Shown here: positions 23,378 to 32,665 of the stretch, one piece after another
Layout: each line of letters starts with the position of its first letter
Position numbering within the stretch: position 1 is the stretch's first letter
DNA from: Delphinus delphis
Taxonomy: Eukaryota; Chordata; Mammalia; Artiodactyla; Delphinidae
DNA length: 64,000 bases
Assembly (NCBI RefSeq): GCF_949987515.2
Contig: NC_082698.1
Location: 6,052,455 to 6,116,454, forward strand
Direction: 5' to 3'
The notes under the pieces: model-generated
Seen by the model: only the letters and a program-made list of their open reading frames with translations
Database searches by the model: none
Told to the model about the DNA's origin: nothing
Translations under genes and position numbers: made by a program

Positions 23378-25348
23378 TTTGCTTAACTCACTGTGTTTGG
23401 GGTCTCCTTTTCACAGGCTGCAGGTTCGTAGTTTCCATTGTTTTGGGTGTCTGTCCCCAGTGGCTTAGGTTGGTTCAGTGTGTTGTGTAGGCTTCCTGGC
23501 GGAGGGGACTAGTGCCTGTGTTCTGGTGGATGAGGCTGGCTCTTGTCTTTCTGGTGGGCAGGTCCACGTCTGGTGGTGTGTTTTGGGGTGTCTGTGAGCT
23601 TATTATGATTTTAGGCAACCTCTGTGCTAATGGATGGGTTTGTGTTCCTGTCTTGCTAGTTGTTTGGCATAGGGTGTCCTGCACTGTAGCTTGCTGGTCA
23701 TTGAGTGGAGCTGGGTCTTGGCATTGAGATAGAAATCTCTGGGAGATTTTCATCATCTGATATTAAGTGGAGCTGGGAGGTCTCTTGTGGACCAGTCTCC
23801 TGAACTTGGCTCTCCCACCTCAGTGGCAGAGCCCTGATGCCTGTCTGGAGCACCTAGAGCCTGTCCTCCACACGGCTCAGAATTAAAGGGAGAAAAAAAA
23901 AGAAAGAAAGAAGTAAAGAAAGAAAGAAAGGAAAGACGGAAGGAAGGAAGAAAGAAGATAAAATAGAATTAAGTAAAATAAAATAAAGTTATTAAAATAT
24001 AAAATAATTATTAAGGAAAAAATTTTTAAGTAATAAAAAAAACCAAAAATACAACAGACAGAAGAACCCTAGGACCAATGGTAAAAGCAAACCTATACAG
24101 ACAAAATCACACACAGAAGCATACACATTCAGAGAAAGAGAAAAAGGGAAAAAATATATATATCATTGCTCCCAAAGTCCACCGCCTCAGTTTTGGGATG
24201 ATTTGTTATCTATTCAGGTATTCCACAGATGCAGGTACATCAGGTTGATTGTGGAGATTTAAGCCACTGCTCCTGAGGCTGCTGGGAGAGATTTCCCTTT
24301 CTCTTCTTTGTTCACACAGCTTCCGGGGTTCAGCTTTGGGTTTGGCCCCGCCTCTGCATGTAGGTTGCCTGAGGGCATCTGTTCCTGACCCGACAGGACG
24401 GGGTTAAAGGAGCTGCTGATTCGGGGGCTCTGGCTCACTCAGGCCGGTGGGAGGGAGGGGCACGGAGTGCGGGGCAAGCCTGCGGAGGCAGCGGCCGGCG
24501 TGACGTTGCACCAGCCTGAGGCATGCCGTGCATTCTCCCGGGGAAGTTGTCCCTGGATCCCGGGACACTGGCAGTGGCGGGCTGCACAGGCTCCCCGGAA
24601 GGGGGGTGTGGATAGTGACCTGTGCTGCAAACAGGCTCCTTGGTGGCGGCAGCAGCAGCCTTAGCGTCTCATGCCCGTCTCTGGGGTCCGCGCTGTTAGC
24701 CGCGACTCGCGCCCGTCTCTGGAGCTCCTTTAAGCGGCGCTCTGAATCCCTTCTCCTCGCGCACCAGGAAACAAAGAGGCAAGAAAACTTTTCCCCGGAC
24801 TCCCTTCTGGTTAGCCGTGGCGCACTAACCCCCTGCAGACTGTGTTCACGCCGCCAACCCCAGTCCTCTCCCTGCGCTCAGACCGAAGCCCGAGCCTCAG
24901 CTCCCAGCCCCGCCCGCCCCGGCGGGTGAGCAGACAAGCCTCTCGGGCTGGTGAGTGCCGGTCGGCCCTGATCCTCTGTGCGGGAATCTCTCCGCTTTGC
25001 CCTCCGCACCCCTGTGGCTGTGCTCTCCTCTGCGGCTCCGAAGCTTTCCCCCTCCGCCACCCGCAGTCTCTGCCCGCGAAGGGGCTTCCTAGTGTGTGGA
25101 AACCTTTCCTCCTTCACGGCTCCCTCCCACTGGTGCAGGTCCCGTCCCTATTCTTTTGTCTCTGTTTATTCTTTTTTCTTTTGCCTTACCCAGGTACGTG
25201 GGGAGTTTCTTGCCTTTTGGGAGGTCTGAGGTCTTCTGCCAGCGTTCAGTAGGTGTTCTGTAGTTGTTCCACGGGTAGGTGTATTTCTGATGTATTTGTG
25301 GGGACGAAGGTGATCTTCCCGTCTTACTCTTCCACCATCTTGAAGCTC
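23378..25348 (-). promoter_or_regulatory. L1 5' UTR, internal promoter region, CpG-rich
   Basis: About 1.97 kb upstream of ORF1. The part nearest the 5' end (about 24400-25130) is GC- and CpG-rich. A long purine tract (complement of the GAAA-rich 23888-23965 segment) and an A/T-rich stretch lie nearer ORF1. L1 5' UTRs carry a sense pol II promoter and often an antisense one. Here antisense activity would run along the + strand, with ADAM12. Promoter activity is inferred from family, not shown. Confidence 0.55.
23888..23965. repeat. GAAA/GGAA purine-rich tract in L1 5' UTR
   Basis: Almost pure purine sequence with repeating AGAAAGAAAG and GGAAGGAAGG on the + strand. Low-complexity segment inherent to this L1 5' UTR type; likely length-variable. 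Confidence 0.8.
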
Positions 25349-25525
25349 CTCTGGGATACGGTTTTTATGTGCAGTTTTCACAAAGGAAGGAATTATTAAT
25401 ATTTTTAGTAAAGTCCTGATGCTACTGTACTTTAATATTTACAAAATATATAGAATGTTAGGAGGTTGGTTAAATCAAAAAATATATAATTACCTTAAAT
25501 GTAAAAAGCACTATTCCTACAGTTT

Positions 25526-25986
25526 GGGGCTTCCCTGTCGGCGCAGTGGTTAAGAATCCACCTGCCAATACAGGAGACATGGGTTCGAGCCCTAGTCTGG
25601 GAGGATCCCACGTGCTGCAAAGCAACTAAGCCCGTGCGCCACAACTACTGAACCTGCGCTTTAGAGCCCGTGAGCCACAACTACTGAAAGGTGCAACTAC
25701 TAAGCCCGCATGCCAGAACTACTGAAGCCCGTGCGCCACAACTACTGAGCCTGTGCTCTAGAGCCCGCGAGCCACAACTACTGAAACCCGCAACTACTAA
25801 GCCCACATGCCATAACTACTGAAGCCTGTGCGCCTAGAGCCTGTGCTCCGCAACAAGAGAATCCACGGCAATGAGAAGCCTGCACACCACAACAAAGAGA
25901 AGCCCCCGCTCGCCACAACTAGAGAAAGCCCGCGCGCAGCAATGAAGACCCAACGCAGCCAAAATTAAATTTAATAAAAATTTTTT
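25526..25986 (+). mobile_element. Cetacean CHR-type SINE, long form with internally expanded units
   Basis: Head CTTCCCTGTCGGCGCAGTGG at 25529, then an unusually long body. The ~120-bp block from GTGCGCCACAACTACTGA through AACTACTAAGCCCGCATGCC is repeated (about 25636-25732 and 25733-25825), so the element is about 460 bp instead of ~300 bp. It ends AAATTAAATTTAATAAAAATTTTTT. Its left target-site duplication is 25504-25525 and the right copy, broken by the next SINE, spans 25987-26000 and 26213-26219. Confidence 0.9.
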
Positions 25987-26000
25987 AAAGTACTGTTCCT

Positions 26001-26200
26001 GGGCTTCCCTGGTGGCGCAGTGGTTGAGAGTCCAGCTGATGCAGGGGACACGGGTTCGTGCCCCAGTCCGGGAAGATCCCACATGCCGTGGAGCGGCTGG
26101 GCCCGTGAGCCATGGCCGCTGAGCCTGCGCGTCCGGAGCCTGTGCTCCGCAGCGGGAGAGGCAACAACAGTGAGAGGCCCACGTACCAAAAAAAAAAAAA
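26001..26200 (+). mobile_element. Cetacean CHR-type SINE, short form, nested in the previous SINE's target-site duplication
   Basis: Short-form SINE with an 8-base gap in the head (GAGAGTCCAGCTGATGCAGG, lacking the CCGCCTGCCG segment) and a 16-A tail. Its own duplication AAAGTACTGTTCCT at 25987-26000 and 26199-26212 coincides with the right-hand duplication of the older long SINE, so it inserted exactly there. Confidence 0.93.
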
Positions 26201-26219
26201 AGTACTGTTCCTACAATTT

Positions 26220-27734
26220 AACAACTATGTTTAAATACATTTAAATTATAAATCAAATAAATTATCTTACCAAATAGAGTGATGCTTATGAGTTGATTAC
26301 ATTACTCCTTGTATTCTAAAGACACTTCTCCATCTAAAAGCCTATATTTTTACATTGGACCGTAGATTACCTATGTAGACATTATACAAATCTCTTTTTG
26401 TTTAGAAAATTATTCAAAACAGACACTTTCTCCAAAGTTATTTTTGCAAATTAGAAGCTAAGTATAATCCTTGATATAGATGGGAATATATTAATTAGTT
26501 AATTAATTAATTGGTTTATGCCCTCTCATAGTCTAGAGAAGAATCAAGGTTACTAAAAAGAGACACAAATTAATTAATTGACTTTCTCCAGATGTATAGA
26601 ATATCCCCTCCCCTGATAAACTAATGCTTTTGCATTTTATTCTGTTTTCAGAGCAGTGATTCTAGTTCATATTGATAGAAATTATGAAGTTGACCATATG
26701 GGGAAGAGTGATGTATGCCTGTCATTGCTTTACTTACTAGTTTTTCAAGTGAAAAGATTTAGTCTCCTCCTTCCATGGAGAAGGAAAGGTGGTTCACTCT
26801 GTAAGATTTGTAAGGTTAGGCAAGTTCATCAACCTCTCTGTTCCTTACTTCTCTCCTCTGTAATCTGAAGATAATGATGCCTTATCAGCTTGGGGCCTGG
26901 ATCGGAGGGTTTTCAAAGGGCACGTTTTCACTCCAAGATCAGTGGCCTCAGTAATTTCCTGAATTAGCATATGTACTTGCTTCACTCAGAGGAATTCTTG
27001 AACTGATCATACTGCTTGAACTATCGTACTGCTCCTTTTGAACACGTTTGTGTTCTCCTTCCCTTCTGATTTCCTTGGTTAGAAATCCTAATTGATTTGC
27101 AGAGGGCACTGTCATTGGAAGGAGCTTAAGGAAAAGGATCACTGTTTGTTGCCAAGGACGAGAACTGACTAAAATTTTGATGAATTAACGTCTTTTTTTT
27201 TTCTTTAATCATTGGCATGGGATTCCTGAAAGTGGAAATAGTGAAAGCAAACACAAATATAAAGAGTGGGATTTCTGAGAATGTATTTGTAATTAAATTT
27301 CTACACTAACATAACTTACATAAAACACTTATATATCCTCACACACATCCTATGTAATGTAATATTCTGTAATATCAGCCATCTTGGGATGCAACGGTTC
27401 ATTTTATCGGGTTGAACCAGTGACCAGTGTGCCATGTTTAGAAAAGATCTCTTCGTTGAGGTTATATTTTCAGTGACTTTTCAAAAAAATTCTCCTTCGG
27501 TGTAAATGTGACTCATGCACTGAAAGGAATCTGTATATTTCGATTTAGAAACAGAAATTAGGGTCCTGAGAAGGTAACATTTGAACGTTTCCTTCCGACG
27601 TTGATGTGTTGAGCATTACAAAATGTTATCAGTCCTTTTCTATTAGTGGAGAAAAAGACTTTTGATCTGGGATGTGTTCTGTCATTTTTATCTTTCACAT
27701 TTTGATGTTAAAATACTTGATGCTGTCCATAACA
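26220..27734 (+). other. ADAM12: Intron, mostly unique; homeodomain-like TTAATTA cluster
   Basis: AT-rich intron. TTAATTAGTTAATTAATTAATT-like repeats at about 26489-26512 and AATTAATTAATTG at 26568-26580 form a dense group of TAAT cores, either a simple repeat or a homeodomain-binding cluster. No exon is seen. Confidence 0.4.
26770..26890 (+). repeat. MIR SINE fragment
   Basis: GGCAAGTTCATCAACCTCTC, TGTTCCTTACTTCTC and AATCTGAAGATAATGATGCC correspond to the MIR core-to-3' phrase (GCAAGTTACTTAACCTCTCTG...AAAATGGGGATAATAAT). Eroded ancient repeat. Confidence 0.55.
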
Positions 27735-27925
27735 CACACGCTGTTTATTCATTTGTGTTTGTTCATTCGTTCATCCGTTCAACAAACAATGTTCCAGACA
27801 TTGTGTTGGGGGCTGGGCTACAAAGCAGAGTGACACAGGATTCCTGTCCTTCTCAGTCTTCGATGCACCTGCATTGTATAGGCCAGCAAAGGATAGACTG
27901 GTCTGAATTGACTTAAAACAAATAC
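27735..27925 (-). mobile_element. L2 LINE 3' end remnant
   Basis: TTCATTCGTTCATCCGTTCA, ACAAACAATGTTCCAGACATT and TTGGGGGCTGGGCTACAAAG are the reverse complement of the L2 3' terminus (GCCTGGCACATAGTAGG...AATAAATATTTGTTGAATGAA). Confidence 0.65.
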
Positions 27926-28100
27926 TCACTATGTGGGTATTGATAAATTAAGATTTCTGATTAATGTAATAGGGAAATTAGATAAACACTGTACTCCTCT
28001 TACTCTTCCAATTTTTGTCACGCCTTCTTCTCCAAAGAACTGAGTAACGTCTGCCTTTTTCTAAGTATAATCATAGTTGCTTTAAATTTACCAATACGTA

Positions 28101-28146
28101 TAGTATGTGTGTATGTATGTGTATATATATTGTGTATATATAGCTA
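28101..28146. repeat. GTAT/TATA microsatellite
   Basis: TATGTGTGTATGTATGTG followed by TATATATATTG; likely length-polymorphic. Confidence 0.8.
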
Positions 28147-28744
28147 CATAAATATATAACTAAATATTTAAGACGTACAACACAGTTATATATTTTCTGG
28201 TATGATGTATGGGTGGTCTCTCATGGTGCCTTTAGGGTGTCATGACAGAGGTGGACATCGTTACCGTGGCACTACCAAAGCGAACCCCATCCGTCTTAAG
28301 ACTGCTGATCTCTGGTTCTGAATGACAGCTCTTCTCTATAGTACTGTGGCCATAATCCCCCATTGTCTGTCAGTTTTTCGTGTCGCCTTCTCTACAGCCT
28401 GACAAGCTATCAGGACAATTAACTGGCCTTAAGGAAAGAGTAGAATCGTGAGCACCAACCTCTCCGTGTTCAGAATGGGGCATCTGCTTGCCTTTAAATG
28501 TTTTTTTGCTTCCAATTTTTATTTTTACCCTTTTCCCCAGTAGTCCAATTTTTCTAAATGAGAACCAGATGAAAATCAGCGATTAGTTTCTCCAGTCTCC
28601 TGTCCTCACATGAAGTTTTCTTGGTTCCCGTATAGAATTTTTAAGTGTTTGGGGCTGTCCCAACAGCTATCCCTTTGGGCTCTGCTATAAACGCCGAGCG
28701 TTTCTGATTTATGAGAGTCACGGGCAGGAATGGACATCAACTTT

Positions 28745-28995
28745 TCAAATGCAGATTTGCATCCAGGTTCGCCTGTGATCACAGGTAATTCAGCAGGCAG
28801 CTTGGAGTGCTGGCCCCCGGTAATCTGTTCCACTTTGCCAGGACAGATCTGGGCAGCAGACCGGAGATGACTTGGTCAGGCAACGCGTATAGCAGAATTG
28901 CTGGTGCCCTTACAGACGGTGGGACCCAGGTGTTACCTGGTCACCTGGGGTGACAGCTAACCTCAAAGGCTGGACCGTGACCTCGGGGAGGTCAT
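28745..28995. promoter_or_regulatory. Candidate intronic enhancer with palindromic motifs
   Basis: Seen: octamer-like ATTTGCAT at 28755-28762; perfect 14-bp palindrome CCTGTGATCACAGG at 28772-28785; three CAGGTG/CACCTG-type E-boxes in 28928-28948; and TGACCTCGGGGAGGTCA at 28978-28994, two nuclear-receptor half-sites facing outward with 7-bp arms. No repeat explains the segment. Function is inference from motif density only. Confidence 0.3.
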
Positions 28996-29224
28996 CTTGA
29001 CTTTGCATATCCAGAAATTATTCTTGACAGAACTTACGAGGTCTGAGTCACAAGGATCAAACTCACATGTGACAGACGTTTAGATTGGAATTCATTCTCA
29101 GAAGCCCTGGGCAGTCATCTCTGTGATCAGGACCAGAAGAAGGATAAGCCATCCAGTGGTGCATGGTGGGGCCAGTCAGGTGGCTAAGCCACAGCCCTGG
29201 AGGGAGAGCTTGGACTCAGAGGTT

Positions 29225-29395
29225 CCACACTACTTATTCGTTGTGGGACTCTCGTCCAACACTTGTCTAAACCTCAGTTTCCTCGTCTATAAAATGGGAA
29301 TAATACCTCCTAGAGTTGGGATGGATTAAATTATGTGATTCTCATAGGGCATTTTGCCCAGTGCCCAGCCTATAATAATGCTGAATAAATTAGCT
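29225..29395 (+). repeat. MIR SINE
   Basis: TCTAAACCTCAGTTTCCTCG, TCTATAAAATGGGAATAATA, CCAGTGCCCAGCC and ATAATGCTGAATAAAT match the MIR 3' half in order. A good-quality ancient MIR; the tRNA-like 5' part is eroded. Confidence 0.8.
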
Positions 29396-29399
29396 CTTT

Positions 29400-29935
29400 T
29401 AAAAATCTTTTTTAATTTTTAAAAATTTAAAATTTTTAATATAATTTTGAAAGGTTATTTTCCATTTACAGTTATTACAAAATATTGGCTCTATTCCCCA
29501 TGTTGTACAATACGTCCTTGAGCCTGTCTTACACCCAGTACTTTGTACCTCCTGCTCTCCCACCCCTATGTTACCCTCCCCCACTGGTAACTACTGGTTT
29601 GTTCTCTATATCTGTGGGTCTGCTGCTTTTTTGTTATATTCACTAGTTTGTTGTATTTTTTAGATTCCACATATAAGTGATGTCATATAGTATTTATTTT
29701 TCTCTGTCTGACTTATTTCACTGAGCACAATGCCCTCCAAGTCCATCCATGTTGCTGCAGATGGCAACATTTCATTCTTTTTTATGGCTGAGTAGTATTC
29801 CATTGCGTATATGTACCACGTCTTCTTTATCCATTCATCTGTCGATGGACACTTAGGTTGTTTCCATATCTTGGCTATCGTTAATAGCGCTGCTATGAAC
29901 GTTGTTGTGCACGTGTCTTTTCAAATTATTATCAA
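29400..29935 (-). mobile_element. 5'-truncated L1, ORF2 tail plus 3' UTR
   Basis: Antisense L1 3' UTR (ACTTCACTGAGCACAATGCC, TTCCACATATAAGTGATGTC) followed to the right by the end of ORF2, read on the + strand as TTTTTTATGGCTGAGTAGTA and TCATCTGTCGATGGACACTT. Breaks off near 29935 within ORF2. No clear target-site duplication is read; A-rich ends obscure it. Confidence 0.88.
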
Positions 29936-30267
29936 TTCAGGGCAGAGCAAGGCCCAGTAAACTGTTCCTGCCCCCAAACGGGCCCCTGTCCTAGGGAACA
30001 GCACCTTGGTGGCCTCCACATTTGGTGTCTTTCTATCCGCAACTGTGTTGGATAAGCCCTCCCTGTTCCTGTCTGTGTCATTGGATATCCCGCTCTGGAT
30101 TTCTTCAGAGCTGCTTTTCCATTCACACATCCCTCTTTCGGCCACTGTGGTCATCGCCGGCCGACTCCTGCTGGCCACGCCTCCGAGGTCTCCAGCCTCA
30201 CCTTCCAGCTTCAGACCTGGGAGGCTGCTCATTGGTTAAGGGGGACTTCTGCGGATTCCAGAACTTC
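29936..30267 (+). other. ADAM12: Intron between two L1 remnants, no recognised feature
   Basis: About 330 bp of moderately GC-rich sequence. Overlapping open frames on both strands (60-100 codons) have no recognisable protein content. Confidence 0.45.
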
Positions 30268-30690
30268 TCCCGCTTTTTTTCCGGTTTTATTGAGATACCA
30301 TTGACATACAGCACTGTATAAGTTTCAGGCGTACAGCACACTGATTTGATTTACAGACATCATAAAATGATTATCACGATAAATGGTGGACACGCATCAT
30401 CGTGTTTAGATACAACACTAAAGAAATAGAAAAAAAATTTTCCTGGTGATGAGAACTCTTAGGATTTATTCTTAACAGCTGTCATTTGTAATGTACAGCA
30501 GTGCTCATCATCTTTGTTGTGTTGTGCGTTACATCCCTAGTACTGGTTTACTTTATAACTGGAGGTTGGTGCCTTTTGACCACCCTCATCTAAAGCCCAG
30601 CCACCACACCCCACCGCTAGTAACCACAATTCTGGTTTCTCTTTCCATGAGTTCATTTGTTTCTGAAGTATAATTGACAGAATTCCTCCC
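30268..30690 (-). mobile_element. Older L1 3' UTR fragment (L1M-type)
   Basis: TTTTATTGAGATACCATTGA, GTATAAGTTTCAGGCGTACA, GTACTGGTTTACTTTATAAC and TGGTGCCTTTTGACCACC are the reverse complement of an older mammalian L1 3' UTR. More diverged than the artiodactyl-type L1 copies here. Confidence 0.8.
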
Positions 30691-31469
30691 TTTTTCATTG
30701 ATTTACTAGTTTAACCCAAAGAGTAAATGTTTCTTTCCTTTATTTCTAAGTTCTTAAAGAACCCTTCACCATAGCATGTCCACTGCTTCCTACAACCACC
30801 AATGGGCCAACTCTATTTCCTTCAGTTTAGTTTAAATATATCTTTTCTCAGTATTAAGTGTTTGACCCACCGAATCATACTATGAGGGGTTTAAAACTTT
30901 TTCTGGAAGAGATCAGCCATCTGGGTCAATAGTACTGGTGTTTGCTGCCTCACAAACCCATGTGTGGACGGTGATGCAGGACTACTCAAGGCCAGTGTGA
31001 TGGAGAACAAGAGGAATCAGGAAGTCACGCTCACATCTGAGTATCAAATACTAGCATTGCATTTTCCCATGTAAAATATTTACTATCTTAGACCAGATCA
31101 TGGGCCTGAGAACTTGTAAGTGAACAAACAAATAAACAAAAATGAGTGACTTTACTGTTTTTGTTATTAGGGAAAACATGTGATGCCTCTTCTTAGTAAA
31201 CAAACTTTGCAAAACTCTTGAAAAGAGGGTTTTTGGAGCCCCAAGGGCTACAACTCGTTTTGTGAACTCAGGATTCAACTTTACTGAGCCTGATTTGTTT
31301 CCTCAGACCTTCTTTTTTTTTACGGCATTTTTCTTCTGTGTCACATTTGCTTGAATAGCCAAGAAGGTTATTTATTTTACGAGATAAATTGGAAGCACTT
31401 GGCCAGGAATCTGATCATCTTGATTATCAGATCGTCTTGATGAAACCGGGCTGCGCTGTGTGAATTTAG
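30691..31469 (+). other. ADAM12: Intron, no recognised feature
   Basis: AT-rich unique-looking intron. Confidence 0.5.
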
Positions 31470-31635
31470 GAACTGAGCTCTGTTAAGACTCAGTTTGATG
31501 TCTCTAAACTGGGGATCACCAAGAGTATCCTTTTGTTTAAAGAATTAAAGCAACAATCCATGAAAGGACCTAGCATAGGTCCTCAGGCATAATTAGTGTC
31601 CCTTAAATGTTAGCTGGTACTGCTGTTATTAATTC
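31470..31635 (+). repeat. MIR SINE fragment
   Basis: GACTCAGTTTGATGTCTCTA, AAACTGGGGATCACC, AAGGACCTAGCATAGGTCCT and CTTAAATGTTAGCTGG align with the MIR 3' half (CTCAGTTTCCTCATCTGTAAAATGGG...AGCACAGTGCC...AAATGTTAGC). Confidence 0.65.
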
Positions 31636-31916
31636 AACCAGTATTTTTGCCCTCCCCTTATACGGCAAGCATTGTGCAAACACTGGGGTACAGTGGGGAA
31701 CAAAGGAGAAGGTCTTGTCCCCTGAAAACTTGCAGGTTCGTGGGGCAGAGAGATGTCAAACGGGTAAGGCTACAAGTCAGGAATTAAACTGTATTGCTTC
31801 TGAGAGTGTAAACAAGAGGAGGAAAGAGGTCTTGGTCTTGGCAAGCCAGGCAAGGCCCGCAGGCTGGAGGTACCATCACCTGTGGGAGTAGTCAGGTGAG
31901 TTTCGGGCAGAGCAGA

Positions 31917-31934
31917 CAGACACACACACACACC
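31917..31934. repeat. Short CA microsatellite
   Basis: ACAGACACACACACACAC run; likely polymorphic. Confidence 0.75.
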
Positions 31935-32213
31935 CGCACGGGGCTGAGCTTGTGCCTGGAGGCGCTGGCTGCGGGCCAGAGGGCGGAGCCTTGGAGAATG
32001 ACCTGGCAGCCAGCCAAGGGCTGACAAAGACCAGACCCCACTAAGCGCCTTGATAGGACTCTGTCCTGTGCGCTGTGGGTAGCCACCGAAGGCCGTAAGC
32101 AGGCTAGCAATAGAATTCAACTTGTACTTTAAAAATGATCCCCTGACTTTAGTGCTGAGAACGAAATGTAGGACATCGTGCGTGGGCGTCAGAGGCCCGT
32201 GGAGACATGACGT

Positions 32214-32442
32214 AAGAGTTGGTGGGGGCTTCCCTGGTGGCGCAGTGGTTGAGGGTATGCCTGCCGATGCAGGGGACGCGGGTTCGTGCCCCGGTCCGGG
32301 AGGATCCCACATGCCGCGGAGCGGCTGGGCCCGTGAGCCATGGCCGCTGAGCCTGCGCGTCCGGAGCCTGTGCTCCGCAGCGGGAGAGGCCGCAGCGGTG
32401 AGAGGCCCGCGTACCGCAAAAAAAAAAAAAAGAGTTGGTGGG
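32214..32442 (+). mobile_element. Cetacean CHR-type SINE, short form
   Basis: SINE body 32227-32429 with the full GCGGAGCGGCTGGGCCC body and a 14-A tail. Perfect 13-bp duplication AAGAGTTGGTGGG at 32214-32226 and 32430-32442. Inserted into the L2 remnant. Confidence 0.95.
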
Positions 32443-32605
32443 ATTCATCCAGCACGGAGGCCATGGAGCTGGAGTGAAGTGGAGGAGTTTAAGAAATAAT
32501 TAGGGGGAAATGAGTGAATCCCAGGCTTTCAGATGCAGGTGAAGATGCTAGAGAACTGTTAGATGACTCAGAAAGACCACAAGGATGACGACGATTTCAA
32601 ACAAA

Positions 32606-32662
32606 AGTGTTTTGTGAGATGTGTTTTGTGAGAATGCAGAAAGTGTTTTGTGAGAATGCAGA
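32606..32662. repeat. Small tandem repeat, about 22-bp unit
   Basis: GTGTTTTGTGAGA occurs three times at 32606-32662 and the extended unit GTGTTTTGTGAGAATGCAGA occurs twice in direct tandem. A recent local duplication. Confidence 0.8.
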
Positions 32663-32665
32663 AAA

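Larger units (their letters stand above)
18077..25366 (-). mobile_element. Full-length but decayed L1 (antisense to ADAM12)
   Basis: A complete L1 insertion of about 7.25 kb read on the - strand. The 5' end at 25348 begins GGAGCTTCAAGATGG, the canonical artiodactyl-type L1 start. It is followed by a ~1.9-kb 5' UTR, ORF1 (23377-22495), ORF2 (22426-18742), a 3' UTR with AATAAA and an A tail (18276-18253), and then a further 158 bp before a second A tail. The insertion is bounded by CTCTGGGATATGGTTTTT at 18077-18094 and CTCTGGGATACGGTTTTT at 25349-25366 (17/18 identical). Both ORFs contain stops and frameshifts, so it is not autonomous now. It is the largest repeat in the window and lies in the orientation usually tolerated in introns. 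Confidence 0.93.
27926..29224 (+). other. ADAM12: Intron, repeat-poor
   Basis: No exon or transposon recognised outside the short TG/TA tract at 28101-28146. The 28740-29000 part is dense in palindromic transcription-factor-like motifs and is entered separately. Confidence 0.5.
31640..32600 (-). mobile_element. L2 LINE remnant, interrupted by a SINE
   Basis: TATACGGCAAGCATTGTGCA, ACACTGGGGTACAGTGGGGA, GTAGCCACCGAAGGCCGTAA and AGGCTAGCAATAGAATTCAA follow the antisense L2 order (CAGGCACTGT...GGGGATACAGC...GAAGCCATTGGAGGG...GTGACATGATC). It is interrupted at 32227-32429 by a young SINE and contains a (CA)n tract at 31917-31934. Confidence 0.55.

Noticed and set aside
24400..25130. CpG island promoter of a host gene
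   Set aside because: Position and flanking order show it is the L1 5' UTR.
25636..25830. CRISPR-like repeated units
   Set aside because: Repeats are SINE body monomers without spacers of regular length; eukaryotic genome.
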